Shown here one piece after another: positions 17,882-28,116 of a stretch of DNA of 33,502 bases. The notes beneath the pieces are model-generated. The model was not told where the DNA came from, searched no databases, and saw only the letters and a list, made by a program, of their open reading frames with translations. Positions within the stretch are counted from its first letter, which is position 1, and each line of letters opens with the position of its first letter. The stretch is from Bacteroidales bacterium (GTDB lineage: Bacteria; Bacteroidota; Bacteroidia; Bacteroidales; S143-33), in contig WFZV01000182.1 in NCBI GenBank assembly GCA_015489395.1, positions 1-33,502 of the forward strand, given 5' to 3'. Both the position numbers and the translations under genes were made by a program.

Positions 17882-18733
17882 TTACTCCTGCAAGAGCGCT
17901 TTGGCCCGTTTGCGCAGGATGTTCATAGCTTTGTTTTTAATCTGACGAACACGTTCGCGAGTAAGGTTAAAGTGAGAGCCAATTTCGTCCAATGTGTATC
18001 TGTGCGATTTACCAATGCCAAAGTACATACGGATAATTTCGGCATCACGCGGAGGTAAAGTATCAAGTAATTCCTGGATAATTTGCTTGTTTTCTTCTTC
18101 GTTGACCAATTTGTCTGGTTTAAAGTCGTTATTAGCGATTAAATCAACTAATTTCAAGTCAGAATCGTCGTTTCCCATCGGAGCTTCGAGCGATATAAAT
18201 GTATCGCTATGATTCATAAGTTCTTTGATAAATGCTTCGTCTGCTTCTAAAACCTGCGCAATTTCTTCGGTTGTCGGCTCTCTATGGAGTTTTTGTTGCA
18301 GTTCGCTAATTACCTGACGAATTTTGTTCTGAGTACCGACTTTGTTAACAGGTAAACGTATTTGTCTTGCTTTTTCTGCCAGAGCTTGCATTATAGCCTG
18401 ACGTATCCACCAAACAGCATAAGAAATAAATTTAAATCCACGTGTCTCGTCAAAGTTCATGGCTGCTTTAATCAAGCCGATATTTCCTTCGCTAATTAAA
18501 TCTGGCAAACTGAGACCTTTATTTTGATATTGCTTAGCAACCGAAACAACGAATCTTAAATTAGCTTTAATCAGGTCTTCTAAAGCTTTTTTATCGCCTT
18601 GTTTAGCACGTGATGCCAATTCAGCTTCTTGTTCTGGTGTAAGCAGTTCAGTTTTAGCTATTTCAGATAAATAGCGATCCAGTGCTTCGGATTCGCGAAC
18701 GGTTATTTGTTTTGTGATTTTAAGCCTTTTCAT
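17882..18733 (-). CDS. rpoD: primary sigma factor (RpoD/SigA type lacking region 1.1)
   Basis: ESEALDRYLSEIAKTELLTPEQEAELA, region 2 DLISEGNIGLIKAAMNFDETRGFKFISYAVWWIRQAI, region 4 YTLDEIGSHFNLTRERVRQIKNKAM. Confidence 0.95.
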   Translation of the reverse strand: MKRLKITKQITVRESEALDRYLSEIAKTELLTPEQEAELASRAKQGDKKALEDLIKANLRFVVSVAKQYQNKGLSLPDLISEGNIGLIKAAMNFDETRGFKFISYAVWWIRQAIMQALAEKARQIRLPVNKVGTQNKIRQVISELQQKLHREPTTEEIAQVLEADEAFIKELMNHSDTFISLEAPMGNDDSDLKLVDLIANNDFKPDKLVNEEENKQIIQELLDTLPPRDAEIIRMYFGIGKSHRYTLDEIGSHFNLTRERVRQIKNKAMNILRKRAKALLQE

Positions 18734-19020
18734 GGTTGAAAAAAATTAATTTATATGTTAAATTTGTCAATTAAATAAACAGAATTTTTCTTAAAAGGTT
18801 GCATTTTTTTCGAATTTTTTTTTATTTTATCTGTTCACTGTGAATTTACGAATTTTTATTGTGAGTTCGTGTTTTTCTTTTCTAAGAAAGAAAAAAAATG
18901 TTAAAAATTTTTTGAATATTGAATCTTATTGCTTAAAATTGTATTCAAACAAAAGGCTTTTTGCCTACCTATGTAGAATTCCTATTTTGCATAATCCCAA
19001 AAATCAAAAATATAACCTAA

Positions 19021-20811
19021 ATGATTAATGTATTGGAGCTTCAGGAGAAAACTTTAGCTGAACTACGAAAAATCGCTAAAGACTTAGGACTCAAAGGTAT
19101 AACCACTTTACGAAAGAAAGATTTGATTTACAAAATTTTAGACCGACAAGCTGTTTTGGAAAGTGAACGAATTTTACGCGAGAAAAAGCTCAAAGAACAA
19201 GCTAAAAAACAGAAAACAGAGAAAACTGAAAAAGCAGAACCTCAGCAACAGCCTCAATCTCCTGCGAAAGATACTAAAAAACAGGAGCAAACTGTTAAAA
19301 CCGACGAAAAAATTAGCAGTGCTATAACAGAGTCTGTTGTTGAAGCTAAAAAAGCCCTGGAAACTCCTATTAAAACAGAAAAAAAACAGGCTCAAACTGC
19401 TAAGCAAGAACAATCTAAAGAGCAATCCAAAACACAAACACAACAGAAACAGTCCAAAGAGAAAACTGCTGCACAAACTCAAGAAAAACAGGAGAAAAAC
19501 CAGGAAAAAGTCCAGGAAAAAACTCAAGAAAAAACACAAAAACAGACCAAAAACGTTTCACAACAAAATTCCCAACAGCAACGACAACAACAGCAACAGC
19601 AACAAAAAAAATACTACCAACAACGCTATCGGCAATCCAAACAACAACAGCAAAACAACGACCAGCGTATTTTTGACGAAATCGGTGTAATTCGCAATTG
19701 TGGCGTTCTGGAAATTATCCCGCCTGATGGATTCGGTTTCCTGCGTTCACCAGCTTACAATTACTTTAGTTCACCTGACGACATCTATGTTTCGCAATCA
19801 CAAATAAAACTTTTTGGCTTAAAAACAGGCGATACTGTCTGCGGCAGTATCCGTCCTCCCAAAGAAAACGAAAAGTTTTTCCCTTTAATCAAAGTCGAAC
19901 GTGTTTGCGGCGTTGATCCTGAGGTTATCCGCGAGCGCGTCTCGTTCGATTATCTTACTCCGACGTTCCCAAACGAGAAATTTAACATAACAGGCAATGG
20001 GCATAACAACCTTTCGATGCGAATAATTGATCTTTTCGCTCCGATAGGTAAAGGTCAACGCGGACTTATTGTTGCCCAGCCAAAAACCGGTAAAACTTAT
20101 TTGCTTAAGGAATTGGCTAACGCTATAGCAGACAATCATCCAGAGGTTTATTTGATTATCCTGTTAGTTGACGAGCGACCTGAGGAAGTTACGGACATGA
20201 AAAACAGCGTTGAGAAGGCTGAGATTATTTCTGCAACATTTGACGAACCAGCAGACCATCATGTACGAGTAGCTGAAATGGTCTTGGAGAAATCCAAGCG
20301 TTTGGTCGAAGCAGGACATGATGTTGTAATTCTGCTTGATTCGATAACACGTTTAGCCCGTGCATATAATACTATTACTCCGTCGAGTGGTCGGGTTTTA
20401 TCCGGCGGTATGGAAGCTGCTGCTTTGCATAAGCCCAAAAATTTCTTTGGTGCAGCACGTAATATTGAAAATGGCGGTTCGCTTACTATTATTGCAACGG
20501 CTTTGATTGACACAGGCTCGAAAATGGACGAAGTTATTTTCGAAGAATTCAAAGGTACCGGCAACATGGAATTGCAATTAGATAGAAAATTAGCTAATAA
20601 GCGTATATTCCCGGCAATTGATGTAAATGCGTCTGGTACGCGTCATGAAGAGCTTTTGTTGGACCGCGAGACTTTGAACCGTGTATGGATTTTGCGTCGT
20701 ACATTATTGGCTGATATGACTCCGCAGGAAGCAATAGAATTTTTGCAGCAGCACATGGAGGAAACTCGCGATAATAAAGAGTTTTTGATGAAAATGAATA
20801 GTGTTTTGTAA
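19021..20811 (+). CDS. rho: transcription termination factor Rho with large low-complexity insertion
   Basis: N-terminal [32 protein letters not shown]-binding [21 protein letters not shown], Walker [18 protein letters not shown], Walker [17 protein letters not shown]. Confidence 0.97.
   Translation: MINVLELQEKTLAELRKIAKDLGLKGITTLRKKDLIYKILDRQAVLESERILREKKLKEQAKKQKTEKTEKAEPQQQPQSPAKDTKKQEQTVKTDEKISSAITESVVEAKKALETPIKTEKKQAQTAKQEQSKEQSKTQTQQKQSKEKTAAQTQEKQEKNQEKVQEKTQEKTQKQTKNVSQQNSQQQRQQQQQQQKKYYQQRYRQSKQQQQNNDQRIFDEIGVIRNCGVLEIIPPDGFGFLRSPAYNYFSSPDDIYVSQSQIKLFGLKTGDTVCGSIRPPKENEKFFPLIKVERVCGVDPEVIRERVSFDYLTPTFPNEKFNITGNGHNNLSMRIIDLFAPIGKGQRGLIVAQPKTGKTYLLKELANAIADNHPEVYLIILLVDERPEEVTDMKNSVEKAEIISATFDEPADHHVRVAEMVLEKSKRLVEAGHDVVILLDSITRLARAYNTITPSSGRVLSGGMEAAALHKPKNFFGAARNIENGGSLTIIATALIDTGSKMDEVIFEEFKGTGNMELQLDRKLANKRIFPAIDVNASGTRHEELLLDRETLNRVWILRRTLLADMTPQEAIEFLQQHMEETRDNKEFLMKMNSVL
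19189..19665 (+). other. rho: Q/K/E-rich predicted disordered region within rho (residues 57-215)
   Basis: Low-complexity translation including [36 protein letters not shown]-rich DNA. Confidence 0.9.
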
Positions 20812-20812
20812 G

Positions 20813-21736
20813 TTATTTAGCCCGTGGATGGTATTGGATAATGGTTTGTTTAAGATATTCTTTGCTTAAATGCGTGTAAATTTCAGTTGTTATAATTGAC
20901 TGATGTCCAAGCATTTGTTGAACAGAGCGTAAGTCAGCACCGCCTTCGACAAGGTGGGTTGCAAAAGAGTGTCGCAGGGTATGCGGACTGATGTTTTTGT
21001 TAATTCCAGCGTCTTTTGCTGCTTGTTTGATTATCAGGAAGACCATGTTTCGGGTTAATTGTTTTCCGCGGCGATTGAGGAAAAGGATGTCAGTGAATTG
21101 AGGGTCTATGTTTAAATTTTTTCGGTAGTTTTGCATGTATAAAATAATTTCGTTAATTGCGCGATTGGATATTGGCACTAAACGTTCTTTGTTACCTTTG
21201 CCGATAACTTTTATAAAGTTGTCGTCGAAATAAAGATTCGAAATTCGCAGGTTTATAAGTTCAGAAACGCGTAATCCGCAGCTGTAGAGGGTTTCGATAA
21301 TAGCGCGGTTTCTTTGGCCTTCGGGTTTGCTCAGGTCAATGGCATTGATTAGTTGGTCGATTTCTTCGATAGTCAGGACTTGCGGAAGTTTTTTGGGAAA
21401 TTTAGGTGTTTCGATCAAAGCTGCTGGATTTTGGTCAATGGCACGGCTAATGACTAAGTATTTAAAAAAGGCTTTTATGCCAGAAAGTATGCGGGCTTGC
21501 GAACGTTCGTTTATGCCAAGGTCATAGAGGTAATTTAAAAATCTCTGGATTTGTTGCGGATTGACGTTGTATGGTGTAATTTGCGAATTTTCGATCTGAA
21601 GAAGAAACTCTTTTAATTTATTGATATCGTTCAAATAAGCCTGGATTGAGTTATCGCTTAAATTTTTTTCGATTTTTAGAAAAGCTTTATAATTAGTGAT
21701 TTCATCGTCCCATTTTTGAGCAATTTTATCTGTCAT
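20813..21736 (-). CDS. xerD: tyrosine recombinase XerD
   Basis: TLYSCGLRVSELINL, SPHTLRHSFATHLVEGGADLRSVQQMLGHQSIITTEIYTH with catalytic R/H/R/H/Y. MTDKIAQKW start (21736) preferred over 21793. Confidence 0.92.
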   Translation of the reverse strand: MTDKIAQKWDDEITNYKAFLKIEKNLSDNSIQAYLNDINKLKEFLLQIENSQITPYNVNPQQIQRFLNYLYDLGINERSQARILSGIKAFFKYLVISRAIDQNPAALIETPKFPKKLPQVLTIEEIDQLINAIDLSKPEGQRNRAIIETLYSCGLRVSELINLRISNLYFDDNFIKVIGKGNKERLVPISNRAINEIILYMQNYRKNLNIDPQFTDILFLNRRGKQLTRNMVFLIIKQAAKDAGINKNISPHTLRHSFATHLVEGGADLRSVQQMLGHQSIITTEIYTHLSKEYLKQTIIQYHPRAK

Positions 21737-21811
21737 TAGCGATAAATCTTTAATTTTTAACATAAAACAAATAAAAAAATCATTTAAAAGCAAATTAAAA
21801 TTGACATTGTA

Positions 21812-22474
21812 ATGGAAAAAGAAACATTAGATTTGGAGAAGTTGCCGATTTACAAGGTTATTTTGGCCCAGTATGGAAACAATATCAAAAAATTGGTTGA
21901 ATATGCGAAGAAATTAGAAAATCGTCAACAGCGCAACCATGCGGCCAGACAGATTATTGAGGCAATGAAGATTATCAACCAGGACATTCAGAAAGTTGAT
22001 GATTACGAGAAAATTTTGTGGAATCATCTGGCCATTTTATCCAAATACGAATTAGACGTGGATTATCCTTATGAGATTTTGCCTATTGAGGCTTACCATC
22101 GCGAGCCTGAACCAATGGATTATCCCGAACAAAAAATAAGATTTAGACATTATGGAAAAATCATTGAGAAATTAATCGAAAGAGCTAAGCAAATCGACGA
22201 TCCTCAACTTCAGAGACGATTTATTGAACTGATTTTAATACAAATGAAAAAAGCATATTTATTTCATGCACATGCAGGAACTTATGTAAAAGACGAGTTA
22301 ATCTTCCGGGACTTTGAAATTTTGTCAAATGGAGAGCTGAAAATCCCTGAAGGCATTAGCCTACCGCATTCACGGGAAATTTTAGAGCGTTACCGTTCTA
22401 TCCCTGAACTGGAAAACGAGCGCAGACAGTACCGTAATAACAAATATTTTAACCAGGGTCAGCGTAAAAAATAG
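21812..22474 (+). CDS. DUF4290-family protein
   Basis: Resembles the conserved Bacteroidetes family: YGNNIKKLVEYAKKLENRQQRNHAARQIIEAMKIINQ ... LWNHLAILSKYELDVDYPY. Confidence 0.75.
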   Translation: MEKETLDLEKLPIYKVILAQYGNNIKKLVEYAKKLENRQQRNHAARQIIEAMKIINQDIQKVDDYEKILWNHLAILSKYELDVDYPYEILPIEAYHREPEPMDYPEQKIRFRHYGKIIEKLIERAKQIDDPQLQRRFIELILIQMKKAYLFHAHAGTYVKDELIFRDFEILSNGELKIPEGISLPHSREILERYRSIPELENERRQYRNNKYFNQGQRKK

Positions 22475-22480
22475 CACGAA

Positions 22481-24001
22481 GTGTTCAAGAAACTACATAT
22501 TTTAGTAGTCAAAAGTTTTATACCTCCTTTTATAGCGACTTTTGTTGTTGCAATCTTTGTGTTGATTTTGCAGTTTTTATGGCTATATGTTGATGAGCTG
22601 ATAGGTAAAGGACTTGAAGCCTGGGTTATTATTAAATTGCTTTTTTATGCTTCGGTTCAGGTTATACCTCTTGCTATGCCCATAGCTGTAATGCTCGCCT
22701 CGATTATGACATTCGGAAATATGGGTGAGAATTACGAATTGACAGCAGTTAAAGCAGCGGGCATTTCACTATTCAGAATTTTTATGCCAATGATTATTAT
22801 AAGCGCACTTCTGGGTTTGGTGAATTTCTGGGTCGCAGATAAAGTTGTTCCTGAAGCTAATTTGCGGTTACAGACAATGCTTTTTGACATTCGTCAGCGG
22901 CATCCAGCCTTGAATTTTCAACCGGGTTTGTTTAATTACGATGTTGAAGGGTACGTTATCAGGATAGGGCGTAAATCGCCGAATTCAGATATGATGTATG
23001 ATTTTTTAGTTTATGACCACACCAATGCCGAAGCAAATAACCGGGTGATAGTTGCAGATTCGGGTTTGATACAGATTACAAAAGATTTTAGTTATTTAGT
23101 TTTATCGTTGTACAATGGTTGCCAGTACGATGATATACCAGAGAAGCAGTTTGATTTTGAAAAACGTCATTTTCCGCATAGAGCAGATTATTTCAAGACT
23201 TATCGTGTGATTATTAAGTTAGAAGGCTTTAATTTAAAGCAAACCAACGAACGTTTATTCCGGTCAAATTATCAGATGCTTTCTTCCAGACAATTAAAGC
23301 ATAAGATTGATTCGTTAAAGCGTAGTTATGAGAGACGTAAGTTATATTACGTGAACATGTTGATAAACAATTACTTATTTATTCGTGGCATAAAGATGCT
23401 TACCAAGCGGGATTCTATTCGGTATTATCAGGATTTAAAAATCTGGCGTACACTTAAGCCCAAACAGTTAAAAGTTGTTTTGAACACAGACAGTTTGTAT
23501 CGCAAAATGAGTTATGCTGAAAAACAAGAGGTCTGGCATGTTGCCAGTAGTTATGTTAACAGGATTTTATCGCAGCTTAATGTTGCAGCTATAGATTTAA
23601 AAACCAAAAAAGTGTGGATAGCAAAGCATCAAATTGCTTATTACAATAAGTTTACTTTAGCTATAGCCTGTTTTATCTTTTTCTTTGTGGGAGCGCCACT
23701 TGGAGCGATAATTCGTAAGGGAGGTTTTGGCTTTCCGACCATAATTTCGATTTTGATTTTCCTGTTTTATTACGTAGTGTCGATTTCCAGTGAAAATCTT
23801 ATTTTACAGGGCGTTATAAGTGCTGATTTTGGAATGTGGATTTCAACAATTTTGTTTATCCCAATTACAGGTTATTTAGTTTATCGTGTTTCGACAGACA
23901 GGGTTGTTACTAATCTGGATTATTATATGGAGAAGTTGAAGCAAATTTTAAATAATATTGCTAAATTCGTTAGGAGAAAAAAATTTAAGCATCAAAGATG
24001 A
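22481..24001 (+). CDS. LptF/LptG-family permease (lipopolysaccharide export), GTG start
   Basis: FKKLHILVVKSFIPPFIATFVVAIFVLILQFLWLYVDELIGKGLE, VMLASIMTFGNMGENYELTAVKAAGISLFRIFMP, C-terminal FVGAPLGAIIRKGGFGFPTIISI. Confidence 0.9.
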   Translation: MFKKLHILVVKSFIPPFIATFVVAIFVLILQFLWLYVDELIGKGLEAWVIIKLLFYASVQVIPLAMPIAVMLASIMTFGNMGENYELTAVKAAGISLFRIFMPMIIISALLGLVNFWVADKVVPEANLRLQTMLFDIRQRHPALNFQPGLFNYDVEGYVIRIGRKSPNSDMMYDFLVYDHTNAEANNRVIVADSGLIQITKDFSYLVLSLYNGCQYDDIPEKQFDFEKRHFPHRADYFKTYRVIIKLEGFNLKQTNERLFRSNYQMLSSRQLKHKIDSLKRSYERRKLYYVNMLINNYLFIRGIKMLTKRDSIRYYQDLKIWRTLKPKQLKVVLNTDSLYRKMSYAEKQEVWHVASSYVNRILSQLNVAAIDLKTKKVWIAKHQIAYYNKFTLAIACFIFFFVGAPLGAIIRKGGFGFPTIISILIFLFYYVVSISSENLILQGVISADFGMWISTILFIPITGYLVYRVSTDRVVTNLDYYMEKLKQILNNIAKFVRRKKFKHQR

Positions 24002-25170
24002 ACCATTTAGTGTTAAATTTGCTGGTTGTGTCGTATATTGACGATTTTGAGAAATGGAAAGAGCAGACTTTACAGTTTTTGAATGATGCAGCAGAAGAAG
24101 AACATGTTTATATAACTTTGCTTTTGATTTATGATAAGTCGTGTAAAAAAGACGTTGACACTGCCCTTAACAAAAGAATCGAATTACATAAAATAATTTT
24201 TGAGACTCCATCGCTCAAGGCTGAGTCGAATATTGAAATGCTTTTTGCACCAGAGAATAAGGTTAAAATTTTGTCTAAACTTGAGCAAATTTTGACTGAA
24301 AAAGAATTTGATTTTATCCAGCTTGAAAGTATAATTTTGGTTGAGTATTTACAGAATTTACGGGCATTGAGTAAAGCCAAAATAGTTTATCGAAAATATT
24401 TTAACGAAAGTCAAATTTGGGACGAACGAGCGAAAAAGAGCAAGTTTTATTTGTTTAAATATTTGAGTTTTAATAAGATAGCAAATCGGCTGAAAACTTA
24501 CGAGCAAAATCTTGACCAGTTAGATTATGTAATAAGTTCGCAACAGGAAGTTTTGGACGATTATACCGGTACAAATCGTATAATTGTGCCTCATAAAGTT
24601 GACTTTTCTTTTAGTAAATCTCCTTTGCCTGAACGTTTTAAGCTATTTTTTATCGGCAATTTAAAATACGTCTCAATACAATACTCGATTTTGTGGTTTT
24701 TGAACGAGGTTTGGCCAAAATTACTTGCAAAAATTCCGCAAATTGAGTTTCATATCGTTGGCCAAGCTGAGCAATGGTTTGTAAATCTGGTTAATTTGCA
24801 AAGTAGTGTTTTTTATTATCCATCAGTTGATAATTTCGATGAATTTATACAGGACAAAACAGCTTTAATCCTTCCTTACCAGGTACATTTAGGCATTATG
24901 CCAGAATACGCCCTGTCCATGATGAGAGGAAAAATTTTAATCTCGACAAATGACGCAGTATGTTGTTGGGGACTTACGGCAATGATTCATTACATGTCAG
25001 TTCAGGAAAAAGTTAAATTTACTGAAGTTATTACTCATTTGTATGGTAAAAAAGAAATACAAACTTATTTTTCTGAGCAAATTTATAATTTTGCCAGGCA
25101 AAATCTTAATCACCGCTATTTCAACAGGATGATTTTGCTATTTTACAACCGGATTTTAATGCAAAAGTAA
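23998..25170 (+). CDS. putative glycosyltransferase (GT4-like C-terminal half)
   Basis: ATGA overlap with the upstream gene; [44 protein letters not shown] pattern typical of GT-B C-terminal domains. Confidence 0.6.
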   Translation: MNHLVLNLLVVSYIDDFEKWKEQTLQFLNDAAEEEHVYITLLLIYDKSCKKDVDTALNKRIELHKIIFETPSLKAESNIEMLFAPENKVKILSKLEQILTEKEFDFIQLESIILVEYLQNLRALSKAKIVYRKYFNESQIWDERAKKSKFYLFKYLSFNKIANRLKTYEQNLDQLDYVISSQQEVLDDYTGTNRIIVPHKVDFSFSKSPLPERFKLFFIGNLKYVSIQYSILWFLNEVWPKLLAKIPQIEFHIVGQAEQWFVNLVNLQSSVFYYPSVDNFDEFIQDKTALILPYQVHLGIMPEYALSMMRGKILISTNDAVCCWGLTAMIHYMSVQEKVKFTEVITHLYGKKEIQTYFSEQIYNFARQNLNHRYFNRMILLFYNRILMQK

Positions 25171-25175
25171 TTACG

Positions 25176-26435
25176 ATGGACGACAAAGAGCAAAAGTTTA
25201 AACTCAATACTATCCAGGAGGCAATAAAAGCTATCCAGAACGGCGAAATAGTTATTGTGGTTGACGACGAAAATCGCGAAAACGAAGGCGATTTCATCAC
25301 ATCAGCCGAACTTATAACTCCGGAGAAGGTTAATTTTATGGCAAAATATGGACGAGGCTTAATTTGCGTAGCTTTGCCCGAAGAGCGCTGCGAGGAGTTG
25401 GACCTGGACTTAATGGTTGGACGAAATACCTCGTTGCAGGGTACGAATTTTACTGTTTCTGTCGATTTAAAAGGACAAGGCGTAACCACAGGTATTTCTG
25501 CTTATGACCGGGCTAAAACAATTAAAGCCCTGGTGGACCCAAAGACAAAACCAGAGGACCTGGCGCGTCCCGGCCATGTTTTTCCGCTTAAAGCGCTGAG
25601 TGAAGGGGTTTTACGGCGAGCTGGACATACTGAAGCGGCCGTGGACTTGACCCGTTTAGCTGGCTTGACGCCAGGAGGTGCTTTAGTCGAAATTATGAAC
25701 GACGACGGTTCTATGGCTCGGTTGCCCGACCTGGTAAAAGTCGCACAGCAGCATAATCTCAAAATCATTACCATCAAAGACTTAATAGCTTATCGCCTCG
25801 AAAATGAGTCTTTAATCGAAAAAGGCGAAAAGATTTTTATGCCAACAAAATACGGGACTTTTGACTTAATTCCATTTCGGGAAAAACGTACAGGACTTGA
25901 GCATTTAGCTTTAATCAAAGGCGAATGGGAAGAAGACGAACCGATTTTGGTGCGTGTGCATTCGTCGTGCGTGACCGGTGATATTTTAGGCTCATTGCGT
26001 TGTGATTGTGGTGACCAGCTGCATGAAGCCATGCGCATGATTGAAAAAGAAGGCAAAGGCGTTTTGGTTTATCTCATGCAAGAGGGTCGCGGAATAGGGC
26101 TTTTTAACAAAATAAAAGCTTATAAACTCCAGGAACAGGGCCTTGATACTGTCGAAGCTAACTTGAAATTAGGCTTTCGGGATGATGAAAGGGATTATGG
26201 TATTGGCGCCCAGATTTTGCGTAGTTTAGGCGTTCGCAAGATGCGGCTGATGACCAATAACCCTACGAAAAAAATTGCTCTGGAAGGCTATGGCATGGAA
26301 ATCGTTGAAATAGTGCCTATTGAAGTCCCGCCAAATGAGTACAACAAGTTTTACATGAAAACCAAGAAGGAAAAAATGGGACATTTGCTTAAGCGTTTTG
26401 ACTACGAAGGTGGTTATTTTTGCAGTCGTCATTAA
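25176..26435 (+). CDS. ribBA: bifunctional 3,4-dihydroxy-2-butanone-4-phosphate synthase / GTP cyclohydrolase II
   Basis: Rib[19 protein letters not shown]; Rib[25 protein letters not shown]...[21 protein letters not shown]. Confidence 0.95.
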   Translation: MDDKEQKFKLNTIQEAIKAIQNGEIVIVVDDENRENEGDFITSAELITPEKVNFMAKYGRGLICVALPEERCEELDLDLMVGRNTSLQGTNFTVSVDLKGQGVTTGISAYDRAKTIKALVDPKTKPEDLARPGHVFPLKALSEGVLRRAGHTEAAVDLTRLAGLTPGGALVEIMNDDGSMARLPDLVKVAQQHNLKIITIKDLIAYRLENESLIEKGEKIFMPTKYGTFDLIPFREKRTGLEHLALIKGEWEEDEPILVRVHSSCVTGDILGSLRCDCGDQLHEAMRMIEKEGKGVLVYLMQEGRGIGLFNKIKAYKLQEQGLDTVEANLKLGFRDDERDYGIGAQILRSLGVRKMRLMTNNPTKKIALEGYGMEIVEIVPIEVPPNEYNKFYMKTKKEKMGHLLKRFDYEGGYFCSRH

Positions 26436-26459
26436 TTCGTCAAATAAAAAGTTTTTGTC

Positions 26460-27470
26460 ATGGAATTACCTTTGTTTCGTACAGTTGTAGATATTCCTGA
26501 GAGTTCCAGAAAAATTAGTTATTCGTCGAAATTGATGTTTATTGGGTCGTGTTTTACTGAAGAAATTGGTAATAAATTGAAAGACAATTTGTTTGATGTG
26601 GATGTAAATCCCTTTGGCGTGATTTATAATCCTATTTCGGTTTATAATAGTTTGCGGATTTTGCTTGAGCAGCGCAGGTTTACAGAGTCAGATTTGGAGC
26701 GGCGTGGTAGTGTTTGGTTTAGCTGGTACCATCATAGCAGGTTTAGTCTTCCAGACAAGCAGCAAACTCTTGATTTGATAAATTCCCGTATTGAGCAATC
26801 TTCGCAGTTTTTACGGCAGTCAGATTTTTTGTTCGTAACTTTTGGGACGGCCTGGGTTTATGTGTTAAATAAAACCGGTCAGGTCGTATCCAACTGTCAT
26901 AAATTGCCTGAGCGCTTATTTACGCGGCGTTTGCTGGAGGTTGACGAGATTATTAAGGCTTATGAGGAGCTTTTGCCTGATTTATGGCAGGTCAATCCAG
27001 ATTTGAAAGTGGTTTTTACTGTCAGTCCAGTGCGTCATTGGAAAGATGGAGCTGTTGGTAACCAGGTAAGTAAATCGACTTTAATTTTAGCTATTCATAA
27101 GTTGTTGGAGCGATTCGAGCAATTAGAGTATTTTCCGTCGTATGAAATAGTAATGGACGAGTTAAGGGATTATCGTTTTTATGCGGATGACATGATACAT
27201 GTTGGTTCGCAAGGTGTTGATTATATCTGGCTAAGGTTTGGACAGGTATATTTTTCGGCTGATTTAGACAGGACAATAAAAGAAGTCCAGAAGTTGGTTA
27301 AAGCCCGAGAGCATCGTCCGTTAAATCCGCAGAGTGATGAATACAGGCAATTTGTCAATTCCACGATTGAGAAAATAATGCTTTTGCGTAAAAATCAGCC
27401 ACATATCCGTATTGATAGTTTGTTGGAATATTTTTTAAACGAAAAGAAAAAGTTTTCGCAGCAATCATGA
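26460..27470 (+). CDS. GSCFA-domain protein
   Basis: SSKLMFIGSCFTEEIGNKLKDNLFDVDVNPFGVIYNPISVYNSL. Confidence 0.88.
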   Translation: MELPLFRTVVDIPESSRKISYSSKLMFIGSCFTEEIGNKLKDNLFDVDVNPFGVIYNPISVYNSLRILLEQRRFTESDLERRGSVWFSWYHHSRFSLPDKQQTLDLINSRIEQSSQFLRQSDFLFVTFGTAWVYVLNKTGQVVSNCHKLPERLFTRRLLEVDEIIKAYEELLPDLWQVNPDLKVVFTVSPVRHWKDGAVGNQVSKSTLILAIHKLLERFEQLEYFPSYEIVMDELRDYRFYADDMIHVGSQGVDYIWLRFGQVYFSADLDRTIKEVQKLVKAREHRPLNPQSDEYRQFVNSTIEKIMLLRKNQPHIRIDSLLEYFLNEKKKFSQQS

Positions 27471-28078
27471 AATTTTTTGATAATCAGATACAGGCAGTAA
27501 TTTTTGACCTGGGCAATGTGTTGATAGATATTGATTGGCAGGTGACATATAATTGTTTGCTCAAATTCGCGGCTGTCGAGGAGTTCGATTGGTCAGGGTT
27601 TGAGCGGTTATTGTTTTCAGCCGAGCGTGGAGAGATAAACGCACAGGGTTTTCGTGATGGATTACGGCGTTTGTTGGGCAGTGATGTTTCTGATGAGCAG
27701 ATAGATAGATGCTGGAATTCGATGATTTTTGATTTTAAAGAGCAGCGCAAGGAAATTGTTAAAGAGTTAAGGAAATTTTATCCGGTTTATGTTTTGTCGA
27801 ATATCAATGAGATTCACCGCCGTTATGTTGAAAGTCAGCCATATTGGCAACCTGAGTTGTTTGACAAAGTATTTTTTTCGTGTAAAATGGGAAGTAGAAA
27901 GCCTGAAGAACGGATTTATCGCAAGGTTATAGAGGAGATTGGCGTGAGGGCGAATCATGTTTTGTTTTTTGACGATAAAATAGAAAATGTCCAGGCAGCC
28001 AGGAAATTAGGCATAAATGCTGTTTTGGTTGACCGTCCGATTGAAAAGATTATTGGTGATTTTGTTCAGGTAAGCTAA
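27467..28078 (+). CDS. HAD-superfamily hydrolase
   Basis: IQAVIFDLGNVLIDIDWQ (motif I), VLSNINEIH (motif II), GSRKPEERIY (motif III), VLFFDDKIENVQAARKLGI (motif IV). Confidence 0.9.
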   Translation: MKFFDNQIQAVIFDLGNVLIDIDWQVTYNCLLKFAAVEEFDWSGFERLLFSAERGEINAQGFRDGLRRLLGSDVSDEQIDRCWNSMIFDFKEQRKEIVKELRKFYPVYVLSNINEIHRRYVESQPYWQPELFDKVFFSCKMGSRKPEERIYRKVIEEIGVRANHVLFFDDKIENVQAARKLGINAVLVDRPIEKIIGDFVQVS

Positions 28079-28116
28079 AATTTTTTTATTTTGTGATGAT
28101 TAAAAAATAATCGTCA

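Noticed and set aside
17694-17945. 83-aa + strand ORF reading through the rpoD terminator
   Set aside because: Spans a perfect terminator hairpin and overlaps the rpoD 3' end in antisense; no protein-like features.
19174-19539. Antisense 121-aa F/L/S-rich ORF opposite rho
   Set aside because: Composition is the mirror of the Q/K-rich rho insertion; no stop codons simply reflects biased codons on the sense strand.
19337-19690. 117-aa K/N-rich + strand ORF in an alternative frame of rho
   Set aside because: Out-of-frame reading of the low-complexity rho insertion.
20813-21736. XerD considered as an integrase of a mobile element
   Set aside because: Full XerD-type sequence among housekeeping genes, with no flanking repeats, tRNA or cargo.
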